Assembly: GCA_947624645.1 (NCBI GenBank)
Contig: CANQLG010000005.1
Span: 28,104 to 92,103, forward strand
Direction: 5' to 3'
Source of the DNA: Candidatus Gastranaerophilales bacterium
Lineage (GTDB): Bacteria > Cyanobacteriota > Vampirovibrionia > Gastranaerophilales > Gastranaerophilaceae
Length of the DNA stretch: 64,000 nucleotides
Shown: piece by piece, positions 1 to 7,348 of the stretch
Layout of the letters: the number at the start of each line of letters is the position of its first letter
Numbering within the stretch: the first letter of the stretch is position 1
The notes under the pieces: model-generated
Told to the model about the DNA's origin: nothing
The model's input: only the letters and a program-made list of their open reading frames with translations
The model's database searches: none
Translations under genes and position numbers: made by a program

Positions 1-688
1 ATGTCAATTTTATGCTGTTTGCGTTTTGATTTAGTGTATACATTACGGGATGCGAAAGATAAAACTTGCTGTAATCATAATTTTCATCGGAATAATGTTT
101 TATTTTTTTTAATGTAGGATTCATCTTCTTTTGCATTTGTATGGGGTCAATAATATTAGATTTATGAATCCAAAATTCTTTTATGGAATTTTCATCTATT
201 TTATAATAATCCCCCTTGTGACCCGTAAGGTATAATACAACATTTTTTTGTAAGTCAATGACCCTGTTTGAAGCTTTTGAGGGTTTCTCTCTTACGGTAG
301 CTCTGTCATTTATTGTTTTTGAATATAGAACACTATCAGGGCTTTTTTGTATAAATTCACTTTTTACGGCTGGTTGTGCCAAGGGCTTATTTCTTGTTAT
401 TGTATAAATAACGGATTCAGAATTATTGTTATACTTTGAGGTTAATTTTATTTCGTTTTTTCCGTATTTTAAAGGAATTACGTGTACAAAAAAATTATTA
501 TCCCATAACTTTACACTTTCGGAATTGATAAAAAAATCAGCACCTTTATCGGTATTTCCCATAAAATATACTGATGGTGCATTTATTGTTGTATTTTTTT
601 GTGTGGGATAAACAACATCTATTTTTGCTTGAGCAAAATTTATAAATTGTATCAGTACCAAAAAGTAAAAAATAATGTTTCTTAGCAT
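1..688 (-). CDS. Secreted SH3-like domain protein, 5' part only (possible cell-wall amidase)
   Basis: The gene starts at the ATG read from 688 down and runs off the left edge open, giving about 229 residues. The first 22 residues form a signal peptide (hydrophobic FYFLVLIQF, then a likely cut after AQA). A beta-rich stretch follows. A bacterial SH3-like segment near residues 130-165 has the pattern 'ATVREKPSKASNRVIDLQ' then 'GDYYKID', typical of peptidoglycan-binding modules. A catalytic domain, if any, lies outside the window. Similar N-termini occur on N-acetylmuramoyl-L-alanine amidases, but that function is inference. It is divergent from fixC, and no Shine-Dalgarno precedes the start. 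Confidence 0.65.
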   Translation of the reverse strand, partial: MLRNIIFYFLVLIQFINFAQAKIDVVYPTQKNTTINAPSVYFMGNTDKGADFFINSESVKLWDNNFFVHVIPLKYGKNEIKLTSKYNNNSESVIYTITRNKPLAQPAVKSEFIQKSPDSVLYSKTINDRATVREKPSKASNRVIDLQKNVVLYLTGHKGDYYKIDENSIKEFWIHKSNIIDPIQMQKKMNPTLKKIKHYSDENYDYSKFYLSHPVMYTLNQNANSIKLT

Positions 689-694
689 GGTTAT

Positions 695-723
695 AGTTTA
701 GTGTATATTACTTTAATTATCAA
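695..723 (-). promoter_or_regulatory. Promoter giving a leaderless start for the SH3-like gene
   Basis: Read on the minus strand: TTGATA, 17 nt, TAAACT, then 6 nt to the ATG at 688. That distance puts the expected transcription start on or next to the start codon. Confidence 0.5.
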
Positions 724-745
724 ATAACTTTACAATGTAAACAGG

Positions 746-775
746 TTGCTATAAGCGAAATAAAGATAGTATAAT
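746..775 (+). promoter_or_regulatory. Promoter giving a leaderless start for fixC
   Basis: TTGCTA at 746-751, an 18-nt spacer and a perfect TATAAT at 770-775, then only 6 nt to the ATG at 782. No Shine-Dalgarno is possible in that space. Confidence 0.6.
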
Positions 776-781
776 AAATAT

Positions 782-2077
782 ATGGAAAATAATAGAGCTG
801 AAGTAATAATAGTAGGGGCGGGGCCGGCTGGTGTAAGTGCCGCAACAGTACTTGCAAGAGCAGGCAAAAAAGTTTTGCTTATAGATAGAGCCGATAAGGC
901 CGGTGATAAAAATATGTTCGGCGGCTGTATTTATGCAAAACAAACGGCAGAAATTTTCCCACAGTTTTGGCAAAGTGCCCCCGTTGAACGCTCGGTTACG
1001 GAACAAAAAATTGTTATGCTCACCGATTATGATTCTACTCAATATTCATACAGATATTCTTCAAAAGGTTCATATAAGGCTTTTACGGTAATACGTTCCA
1101 AGTGGGATAATTGGTGTGTTAAAGAAGCACAAAAAGCAGGAGCTTATTTCGCTCCTAAGACATTGGTAAAAGAGCTCCTTATTGAAAACGGAAAAGTTGT
1201 CGGGGTTAAAACCCAATTTGAAAATTATTATGCGGATATTGTCATAATTGCAGACGGAGTTAATTCTTTACTTGCAAAACAAATAGGATTAAGAAAAGAA
1301 TTTAATGATGAAGATCTTACAATAAATGTTAAAGAAGTAATAAAACTTCATCCTGAACGTTTGCAAGACAGATTCCAATTGGATGAAAACCAAGGCTGTG
1401 CCGTCAGAATTTTGGGCGGGCCTTTAAAAGATATCTTTGCAATGGGATTTTTGTATACAAATAAAGATACTGTTTCAATCGGGTTAGGCGTATCTCTTGA
1501 TGAATTAAAAAAGAAAAAAATCCCGATATATGAAATGCTTGAAGAATTAAAATCTCATCCGTCAATAGCACCTTACATTAAAGACGGAGAAGTTATTGAA
1601 TACAGCGCACACATGATACCCGAGGGCAGTTTTAATAATATACCAAAAGTATATGATAACAGGGTTATGGTAATAGGTGATGCTGCAGGATTCGTTAATA
1701 ATATACATTTAGAGGGAACAAATCTTGCAATGTTGAGCGGCAGGCTTGCTGCCGAAACCGCAATATTTGCAATAGAAAAAGGTGATTTTTCTGCTTCAAC
1801 TCTTTCTTTATATTATCAAAAACTTAAAAACAGTATTATTATTAAAGATTTAAGAACTCATAATAACACTGTTAAATTTATGAAAAAACATATTAAAACA
1901 CTTACAGGCTTATTGCCTGAAATTGCGTGCGATTTTTTTGAAGTATTATCAAGTGCCGATGAAATACCAAAAAGGGCAAAATACAGAAGATTGGTTTCCA
2001 AAATATTAAGGTCGGGGCTAATATTGAAGATGATACCTTTTGCATTTTTTGCTATGGAGAAATGTATAAAAAGATGA
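782..2077 (+). CDS. fixC: FixC-like FAD-dependent electron transfer flavoprotein:quinone oxidoreductase
   Basis: 431 residues, the usual FixC length. The N-terminal Rossmann FAD motif GAGPAG is at residues 12-17, followed by an acidic/basic dinucleotide-binding strand (LLIDRADKAG). The second FAD contact, GDAAGF...EGTNLAM, lies near residue 298. FixC is known to pass electrons from an electron transfer flavoprotein (FixAB) to quinone, with FixX as partner. FixX follows directly with a 4-nt ATGA overlap, which supports the call strongly. FixA and FixB are not in the window, so the electron donor here is unknown. It could instead serve a geranylgeranyl-reductase-like reaction, since that family shares the fold, but the FixX pairing argues against this. 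Confidence 0.85.
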   Translation: MENNRAEVIIVGAGPAGVSAATVLARAGKKVLLIDRADKAGDKNMFGGCIYAKQTAEIFPQFWQSAPVERSVTEQKIVMLTDYDSTQYSYRYSSKGSYKAFTVIRSKWDNWCVKEAQKAGAYFAPKTLVKELLIENGKVVGVKTQFENYYADIVIIADGVNSLLAKQIGLRKEFNDEDLTINVKEVIKLHPERLQDRFQLDENQGCAVRILGGPLKDIFAMGFLYTNKDTVSIGLGVSLDELKKKKIPIYEMLEELKSHPSIAPYIKDGEVIEYSAHMIPEGSFNNIPKVYDNRVMVIGDAAGFVNNIHLEGTNLAMLSGRLAAETAIFAIEKGDFSASTLSLYYQKLKNSIIIKDLRTHNNTVKFMKKHIKTLTGLLPEIACDFFEVLSSADEIPKRAKYRRLVSKILRSGLILKMIPFAFFAMEKCIKR

Positions 2078-2349
2078 ATATTAATGATAAACTTGCTACA
2101 TTAAAATATAATAAAAGTAATGAAAGTCATTTATCGGCTGATAACGATATATGCATGAGATGTCATGATAAACCTTGTACATATATATGTCCTGCTCAGG
2201 TATATAGCTGGGATGAGGAAAAATGTATTTTACATATAAGATATGAAAATTGTTTGGAATGCGGAGCTTGTAAAGTTGCTTGTCCAAAAAAGAATATCAT
2301 TTGGAAGTATCCGGAGCCTGAATACGGAGTAAAATTTAAAAACGGCTAA
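2074..2349 (+). CDS. fixX: FixX-like ferredoxin
   Basis: A small ferredoxin of 91 residues from the ATG that overlaps the fixC stop as ATGA; an alternative ATG 12 nt upstream would add MYKK. It carries the 4Fe-4S pattern CLECGACKVACP (CxxCxxCxxxCP) near residues 60-71. An earlier Cys cluster CMRCHDKPCTYICP near residues 27-40 is also typical of FixX. The C-terminal tail YPEPEYGVKFKNG matches the family ending. It would accept electrons for or from the FixC flavoprotein at the membrane. Order and overlap indicate co-transcription with fixC. Confidence 0.88.
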   Translation: MNINDKLATLKYNKSNESHLSADNDICMRCHDKPCTYICPAQVYSWDEEKCILHIRYENCLECGACKVACPKKNIIWKYPEPEYGVKFKNG

Positions 2350-2365
2350 TAAGAAAGAGGTAAAA

Positions 2366-2758
2366 ATGAAAGAAGAATATAATAATAAGCAAAGAAGATG
2401 GTATGATAAAGATCCTATTTTATCACGCTCAATGCAGACTTTAGAAGCTTCGGATGATGAAACTCAAATAAAAGTTGCTTTAAATTTAATAAAAATAATT
2501 GTCGAACATAATCTTGCATTCAGTGAATATACGGATGTTAATGAGATAATAGATGCGGTGGAAGAAGGTATGGATACACGTGCCAATTCCAGATGGTACG
2601 ATATAGACAGAACCGTTAGGGCTGCAATAAATATGCTGCAAAATTCTCCCGAAGAAACTCAAAAAATTGTGGCAAAAGAAATGGCAAAGATTGTCATTGA
2701 TAAAATCAAGGAAGATAAAGATATAGAAGCTTTAAAACATGAGCAAGAACAAGAATAA
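2366..2758 (+). CDS. Small internally duplicated helical protein, unknown function
   Basis: 130 residues, with the Shine-Dalgarno AGAGG five bases before the ATG. The protein consists of two copies of a unit of about 65 residues. Each copy opens with WYD (near 12 and 78), continues with a phrase like 'RSMQTLEASDDETQIKVA' or 'RAAINMLQNSPEETQKIVA', and ends in a helix KIIVEH or KIVIDK. It is acidic and predicted all-helical, with no signal peptide or membrane segment. It lies 16 nt after fixX and 9 nt before recJ, so it is probably in their operon. I do not recognise the family. Confidence 0.75.
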   Translation: MKEEYNNKQRRWYDKDPILSRSMQTLEASDDETQIKVALNLIKIIVEHNLAFSEYTDVNEIIDAVEEGMDTRANSRWYDIDRTVRAAINMLQNSPEETQKIVAKEMAKIVIDKIKEDKDIEALKHEQEQE

Positions 2759-2767
2759 GATATAAAA

Positions 2768-5173
2768 ATGTCATTACAAAAAAAGTGGATTACAAAAGAT
2801 AATGAGGTAACAGAAGAACTTATTGACAGCTGCGATGGGAATAGAGTTCTTGCTGTTTTGCTTAAAAACAGGGGGATTGATACTCCCGAAAAAATTTATA
2901 AGTTTTTAAATCCGCTAAAGGCTGAATTTATCAATCCCGATGTATTTGTAGATATGGAAAAATCGGTTTCACGAATTGCTGATGCCGTAAATAACAAAGA
3001 ACATATAACAGTATACGGAGATTTTGATGCCGATGGTGTTACATCAACTGCGATTTTGTTTTTGACTTTAAAAAAAATCGGTGCAGATGTTGATTATTAT
3101 TTGCCTGATAGGGCAACGGAAAGCCATGGGCTTAATACTAAAGCACTTGTAAAAATTATATCCAAACAAAAAACAAAACTTATTATAACGGTTGATTGCG
3201 GAATTTCTAATGTAAATGAAGTTAATTTCGCATCGGGATTTAAAACGGATGTAATAATAACCGATCACCATGAGGCTCCCGAAATATTGCCAAAAGCATT
3301 TGCTGTAATAAATCCCAAAGTGAAAGATGCTATTGATGCCAATCTTGATTTGGATAAGATAAAAAGTTTAAGTTATTTGGCAGGAGTAGGTGTCGTATTT
3401 AAACTTGTATGTAAACTCCTTGAAAAATATAAATGTGAAGAATATATTCATGAATTATTGCCTTTAGTAGCGGTGGGAACAATTGGAGATGTTGTTGAAC
3501 TTTTAGATGAAAACAGAAGCCTTGTTTCCATGGGGTTGGAACTTATAAAAAAAGGTGCTCATAAGGGATTACAAAAACTGCTTGAAAGTGCTTCCGTTGA
3601 TGATATAACAAAAATTACATCAGAAACGGTTGCTTTTACGGTTGTCCCCAGATTAAATGCGGCAGGAAGACTTGATTCTCCTCAAAGTGCTATTACTTTG
3701 CTGATTTCTGACAATGATGCCGCTATTGAAAATTCGGTTAAACATTTAAATGAGTTAAATACGCTAAGACAAAATTTGTGTGAAGAAACGTTTTTATCAG
3801 CAAAAAAAATGTATGAGGCTGACATAAATAATAATAAAACAAGTATAATTATGCATAATTCCGAGTGGCATTTGGGTATTATTGGAATTGTTGCATCAAA
3901 GCTGGTTGAAACATATAATAAACCCGTTTTTTTAATGACAACTGATACAATAAATCCGAATATTATAAGATGCTCCTGCAGAAGTATATCGGGAATTAAT
4001 ATTCATAATGTTTTATCCGAACATAAAGAATTATTTGAGGGATTCGGCGGACACAAAATGGCTGCGGGTTTTTCATTTAATAAGGATAAAATAACGTTCG
4101 AAAACTTTAAAAAACTGCTTATTCAAACCTTAGAAGAACATTCACAGGGATTTGATTTATCAGTTTCGGTTGAGGCTGATATGGTATTGGAACCTTGTGA
4201 TATTAATGTAAAAACAGTGGAATTAATTGATAAAATGCAGCCCTTTGGCGCAGGAAACCCTCCACCGTTATTTATTATGAATAACCTTGTTTTAAATAGT
4301 TACAAAATGATGGGGCAAAATGCCAATCACTTAAAGATGTTTGTATCAAAAAACTCTTTAAACCCATTGGAATGTGTTAAATGGAATTGTTCCGAGTTTA
4401 ATATTCCTGTTAATTCGCAATTGGATATTTTATTTTCTTTAAAACTCAATTTATTTAACAATAATACGATTGTTCAATTAATTTTGTCCGATATACACAC
4501 TGCTGCATTAAAAAAGACCGATATCAGGCTTTTGGATCACAGAAATAAAAAGAATATTTTAATGCAGGTGTTGGATTTTATTTTATCAACGAAAAAATCA
4601 ACGGCAATATTTTTAGAAAATCCGAATCTTAAAAAGAAATTAAATTTGCCTGAAAATATTGAAAATAAAATATTTTCTTCGGATAATATCCCCGAAAATA
4701 CGGAACAGATTATGTTTTTTGACTGCCCAAACAGTGTTAAAGACTTTTACAGAATATTAAAATATACCGATGCAAAGATTGTTCATTTGATGAATTTTGA
4801 TATTAGCCAAGTACAGGAAGATGATTTTATATCAAAATTATCAGGTATGATAAAATATGCTCTGACTCATTTAGATGGTAAATTTAGTATAAAAAGGGCA
4901 TCTTGTGCATTGGGTGTTGATAAGGAAATATTGGAATGTGCGCTTAATCTTTTGGAAAATACAGGTATGCTTCAAGTTGAACATATTGATGATAATGAAT
5001 ATAAAATTTTATCTATAAGTCCGATTGAATTATCAAAAATAAAAAATGATGATATGTACTTTACTTTAGATGAAATGATTAAAAATATAAATGATTTCAG
5101 GTCATATTATCTTAATTCTTCAACAGAAGCAATTAAAGCAGATATAGACGGAGAGTTAAAGCTTGAACTATGA
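2768..5173 (+). CDS. recJ: Single-stranded-DNA-specific 5'-3' exonuclease RecJ
   Basis: 801 residues. The DHH phosphoesterase core shows YGDFDADGVTS near residues 81-91, VDCGIS near 141 and the name-giving DHHE near 167. The DHHA1 RNA/DNA-binding segment carries FEGFGGHKMAAGFSF near residue 425. The protein is longer than the enterobacterial enzyme (about 577). The extra C-terminal 230 residues end in a winged-helix-like segment (FSIKRASCALGVDKEILE), similar in length to the Bacillus-type enzymes. RecJ degrades single-stranded DNA in recombination and mismatch repair. The stop overlaps the next start (ATGA at 5170), so expression is probably coupled. Confidence 0.95.
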   Translation: MSLQKKWITKDNEVTEELIDSCDGNRVLAVLLKNRGIDTPEKIYKFLNPLKAEFINPDVFVDMEKSVSRIADAVNNKEHITVYGDFDADGVTSTAILFLTLKKIGADVDYYLPDRATESHGLNTKALVKIISKQKTKLIITVDCGISNVNEVNFASGFKTDVIITDHHEAPEILPKAFAVINPKVKDAIDANLDLDKIKSLSYLAGVGVVFKLVCKLLEKYKCEEYIHELLPLVAVGTIGDVVELLDENRSLVSMGLELIKKGAHKGLQKLLESASVDDITKITSETVAFTVVPRLNAAGRLDSPQSAITLLISDNDAAIENSVKHLNELNTLRQNLCEETFLSAKKMYEADINNNKTSIIMHNSEWHLGIIGIVASKLVETYNKPVFLMTTDTINPNIIRCSCRSISGINIHNVLSEHKELFEGFGGHKMAAGFSFNKDKITFENFKKLLIQTLEEHSQGFDLSVSVEADMVLEPCDINVKTVELIDKMQPFGAGNPPPLFIMNNLVLNSYKMMGQNANHLKMFVSKNSLNPLECVKWNCSEFNIPVNSQLDILFSLKLNLFNNNTIVQLILSDIHTAALKKTDIRLLDHRNKKNILMQVLDFILSTKKSTAIFLENPNLKKKLNLPENIENKIFSSDNIPENTEQIMFFDCPNSVKDFYRILKYTDAKIVHLMNFDISQVQEDDFISKLSGMIKYALTHLDGKFSIKRASCALGVDKEILECALNLLENTGMLQVEHIDDNEYKILSISPIELSKIKNDDMYFTLDEMIKNINDFRSYYLNSSTEAIKADIDGELKLEL

Positions 5174-6144
5174 TGTTTTTTAATAAAAAGAAAAAATATA
5201 TAAGCTGCGATTTAATAGAACACGGATTAGATTTTTTTACGGACAGTATAAATTTTTGCTGCCGAATCCCGCCTACCGATAAAGGATATAAAAAAATCAT
5301 AGAAAATTACTATGGTGAAGTACTTGATTGGAAAAAATTTTTTAAGATAAAAAAAGAATACCGAAGACAAATGCAAAAGGGCAACATTATTCCCGAATGT
5401 AAAGGGTGCATATATCTTCAGGAAAAGGAGTGGGATAATAAAGATTATATATCTTTTATAAATTTTAATAATTGGACAATATGTAATGAGCATTGTGTAT
5501 ATTGCTGGTTAAATGATGCCGATAAACCGCATCAAAAACAATATAATGTTTATCCTGTTATATTGGATATGGCAAAAAAAGGATATTTGAAAAAGGGCGG
5601 TCATATAACAATAGCGGGAGGAGAACCATCGGTTGCTCCCGAGTTTGATGATTTGATTCAATTGTTTATTGACTATGATTTGTCAAACATCAGGGTACTT
5701 ACAAATGCAACAAAATATAGTCCTATTGTTGAACGAGGCATAAAAGAGGGCAGAGTTAACATAGTTGTTTCCGTTGATTCGGGTACAAAAGAAACTTTTG
5801 TTAAAGTTAAACGTTTTGATTTCTATGATAAAGTTTGGGAAAATATTGCCAAATATGCTTTAGTTCAGCCTAAAGATGACAGAGTAAAAACAAAATTTAT
5901 ATTAATTCCCGATGTTAATGATACAAAAGAAGAAATTGATGCTTGGATAAATAAATCAATCAGCTCGGGAATAAAACATTTGGCATTTGATGTCGAGATG
6001 ATGTGGTATAACTCCAATAAAGATAACATCCCTAATCATATATATGAAATTGTAAATTATACGCTTGAAAAAATAAAGGAAAATAATTTGCAGGTTGAAT
6101 TGATTGACAGGGGTTATATTCTTGCTAAAAATATAAAAAAATAG
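5170..6144 (+). CDS. Radical SAM protein, unknown substrate
   Basis: 324 residues; the start ATG overlaps the recJ stop. The cluster-binding motif CNEHCVYC (CxxxCxxC) is at about residues 104-111, followed by GGEPSVAPEFDDL near 155, the usual SAM-contacting GGE strand. An additional CKGC pair lies near residues 77-80, before the motif, and could bind a metal. No C-terminal SPASM or Twitch cysteines are visible. It resembles the radical SAM proteins annotated as cell-division or molybdenum-cofactor-like of unknown role. The overlap with recJ suggests translational coupling but does not reveal the substrate. Confidence 0.8.
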   Translation: MMFFNKKKKYISCDLIEHGLDFFTDSINFCCRIPPTDKGYKKIIENYYGEVLDWKKFFKIKKEYRRQMQKGNIIPECKGCIYLQEKEWDNKDYISFINFNNWTICNEHCVYCWLNDADKPHQKQYNVYPVILDMAKKGYLKKGGHITIAGGEPSVAPEFDDLIQLFIDYDLSNIRVLTNATKYSPIVERGIKEGRVNIVVSVDSGTKETFVKVKRFDFYDKVWENIAKYALVQPKDDRVKTKFILIPDVNDTKEEIDAWINKSISSGIKHLAFDVEMMWYNSNKDNIPNHIYEIVNYTLEKIKENNLQVELIDRGYILAKNIKK

Positions 6145-6213
6145 TGTTTATATACAAAAGGTTAATTTTGCTTTTATAGAAATGTGTTATTTTCTATATG
6201 AAGGAGAAATAAA

Positions 6214-6564
6214 ATGAATTTAGTATTAAAATGGATTGCATATGCGCTTATAATTATGCTTATAGCTTGGGTAATCCCGGGGATAACGGTTACGGGATTT
6301 TTAAGCGCCCTTTTTGTAGTTGTAATGATAAGTATAGTAAACTTATTTATAAGACCCTTGGTACAATTAATATCATTACCTTTGAATGTTTTTACACTGG
6401 GATTATTCAGTTTGGTAATAAATGCTTTATTATTTTTATTAGTTGCTAAATTATCACCAGGATTTCAAATTGACGGATTTTGGAACGGATTTTTCGGCGC
6501 AATAATATTATCAGTGGCAACTCCTCTGATAGACAAAATAAATGTAAGAAAATCTCAATCATAA
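6214..6564 (+). CDS. YvlD/DUF360-type four-helix membrane protein (phage holin family 4 superfamily)
   Basis: 116 residues forming four hydrophobic segments, near 8-24, 29-47, 55-77 and 90-108. The central signature NLFIRPLVQLISLPLNVFTLG and a late FWNGFFGAIILS are typical of the small membrane protein family known as YvlD or DUF360, often annotated 'phage holin family'. No prophage genes are nearby, so a lysis role is unlikely. In other bacteria family members are linked to envelope stress operons. A strong Shine-Dalgarno, GAAGGAG, precedes the start. It stands as a separate unit between the radical SAM gene and the aquaporin gene. Confidence 0.85.
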   Translation: MNLVLKWIAYALIIMLIAWVIPGITVTGFLSALFVVVMISIVNLFIRPLVQLISLPLNVFTLGLFSLVINALLFLLVAKLSPGFQIDGFWNGFFGAIILSVATPLIDKINVRKSQS

Positions 6565-6629
6565 GAATGGTTTATCGTATGGGGAAAAATGTTAAACTTA
6601 GTTCGGTCTTTTCAAATGGAGGTTAATAT

Positions 6630-7274
6630 ATGAAAGAAAATTTGAAAAAGTATTTAACGGAGCTTATAGGAGCATTTTTCCTCGTATTGACGGTGGCAAG
6701 TACTGCTTTATTAGGTTCTGAAGGAGTGATAGCTCCATTGGCAATTGCTTCAGCGCTTATGATTATGGTATATGCAGGAGGACATATCTCAGGCGGACAC
6801 TATAATCCTGCCGTATCTTTAGCCGCAGCCATAAGAGGTGTACTATCGTGGAAACAATTAATCCCTTATATCATTGCACAATGTATCGGCGGTGTTTTGG
6901 CTGTTCTGATATTCGGATTAATGGCAAAAGGTTCAATAATAGTAATTGAACCTGCTAACTTTAATCTTAAGGGATTATTGATTGCTGAAATTTTATTTAC
7001 CTTTGCTCTTTGTTATGTGGTATTACAAACAGCTACAACAAAAAATACGGAGGGTAATTCTTATTATGGTTTGGCAATCGGTTTTACCGTTTTAACAGGT
7101 GCATTTGCCGTTGGCGGAAGTCTTTGTGCCGGTGCATTTAATCCTGCCGTTGCATTATCGGTAGGTATGCTTGGTATTATACCTGTTTCTTTGGTAATTT
7201 GGACAATTGCAGCCAACCTTATAGGCGGGATACTCGCAGCTATTGCTTTTAAATTAACTTATACAGAGGAATAA
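6630..7274 (+). CDS. Aquaporin / MIP-family water or glycerol channel
   Basis: 214 residues with six membrane helices. The two half-helix pore motifs are both intact: HYNPAVSLAAAIRG near residue 57 and AFNPAVALSVG near residue 169. The length fits the compact AqpZ-type water channels rather than the longer glycerol facilitators, but short MIP proteins can pass other small solutes. The start is preceded by GGAGG. The gene ends just before a strong bidirectional terminator that separates it from leuS, so it appears to be the last gene of the rightward group. Confidence 0.88.
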   Translation: MKENLKKYLTELIGAFFLVLTVASTALLGSEGVIAPLAIASALMIMVYAGGHISGGHYNPAVSLAAAIRGVLSWKQLIPYIIAQCIGGVLAVLIFGLMAKGSIIVIEPANFNLKGLLIAEILFTFALCYVVLQTATTKNTEGNSYYGLAIGFTVLTGAFAVGGSLCAGAFNPAVALSVGMLGIIPVSLVIWTIAANLIGGILAAIAFKLTYTEE

Positions 7275-7296
7275 TTTAGAAGCTATACTTAAAATT

Positions 7297-7333
7297 AAAG
7301 AGTGAATTCCATAATGGAGTTCACTCTTTATTA
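7297..7333. terminator. Bidirectional terminator between aquaporin and leuS
   Basis: A 10-bp perfect stem, AAAGAGTGAA with TTCACTCTTT, plus an inner CC/GG. A T-rich tract follows on both strands. It sits between two convergent genes. Confidence 0.85.
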
Positions 7334-7348
7334 TTGCAATTATTTTTA

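Noticed and set aside
6214..6564. Prophage holin
   Set aside because: The family name includes 'holin', but no lysin or phage gene is near. It is a common four-helix membrane protein.
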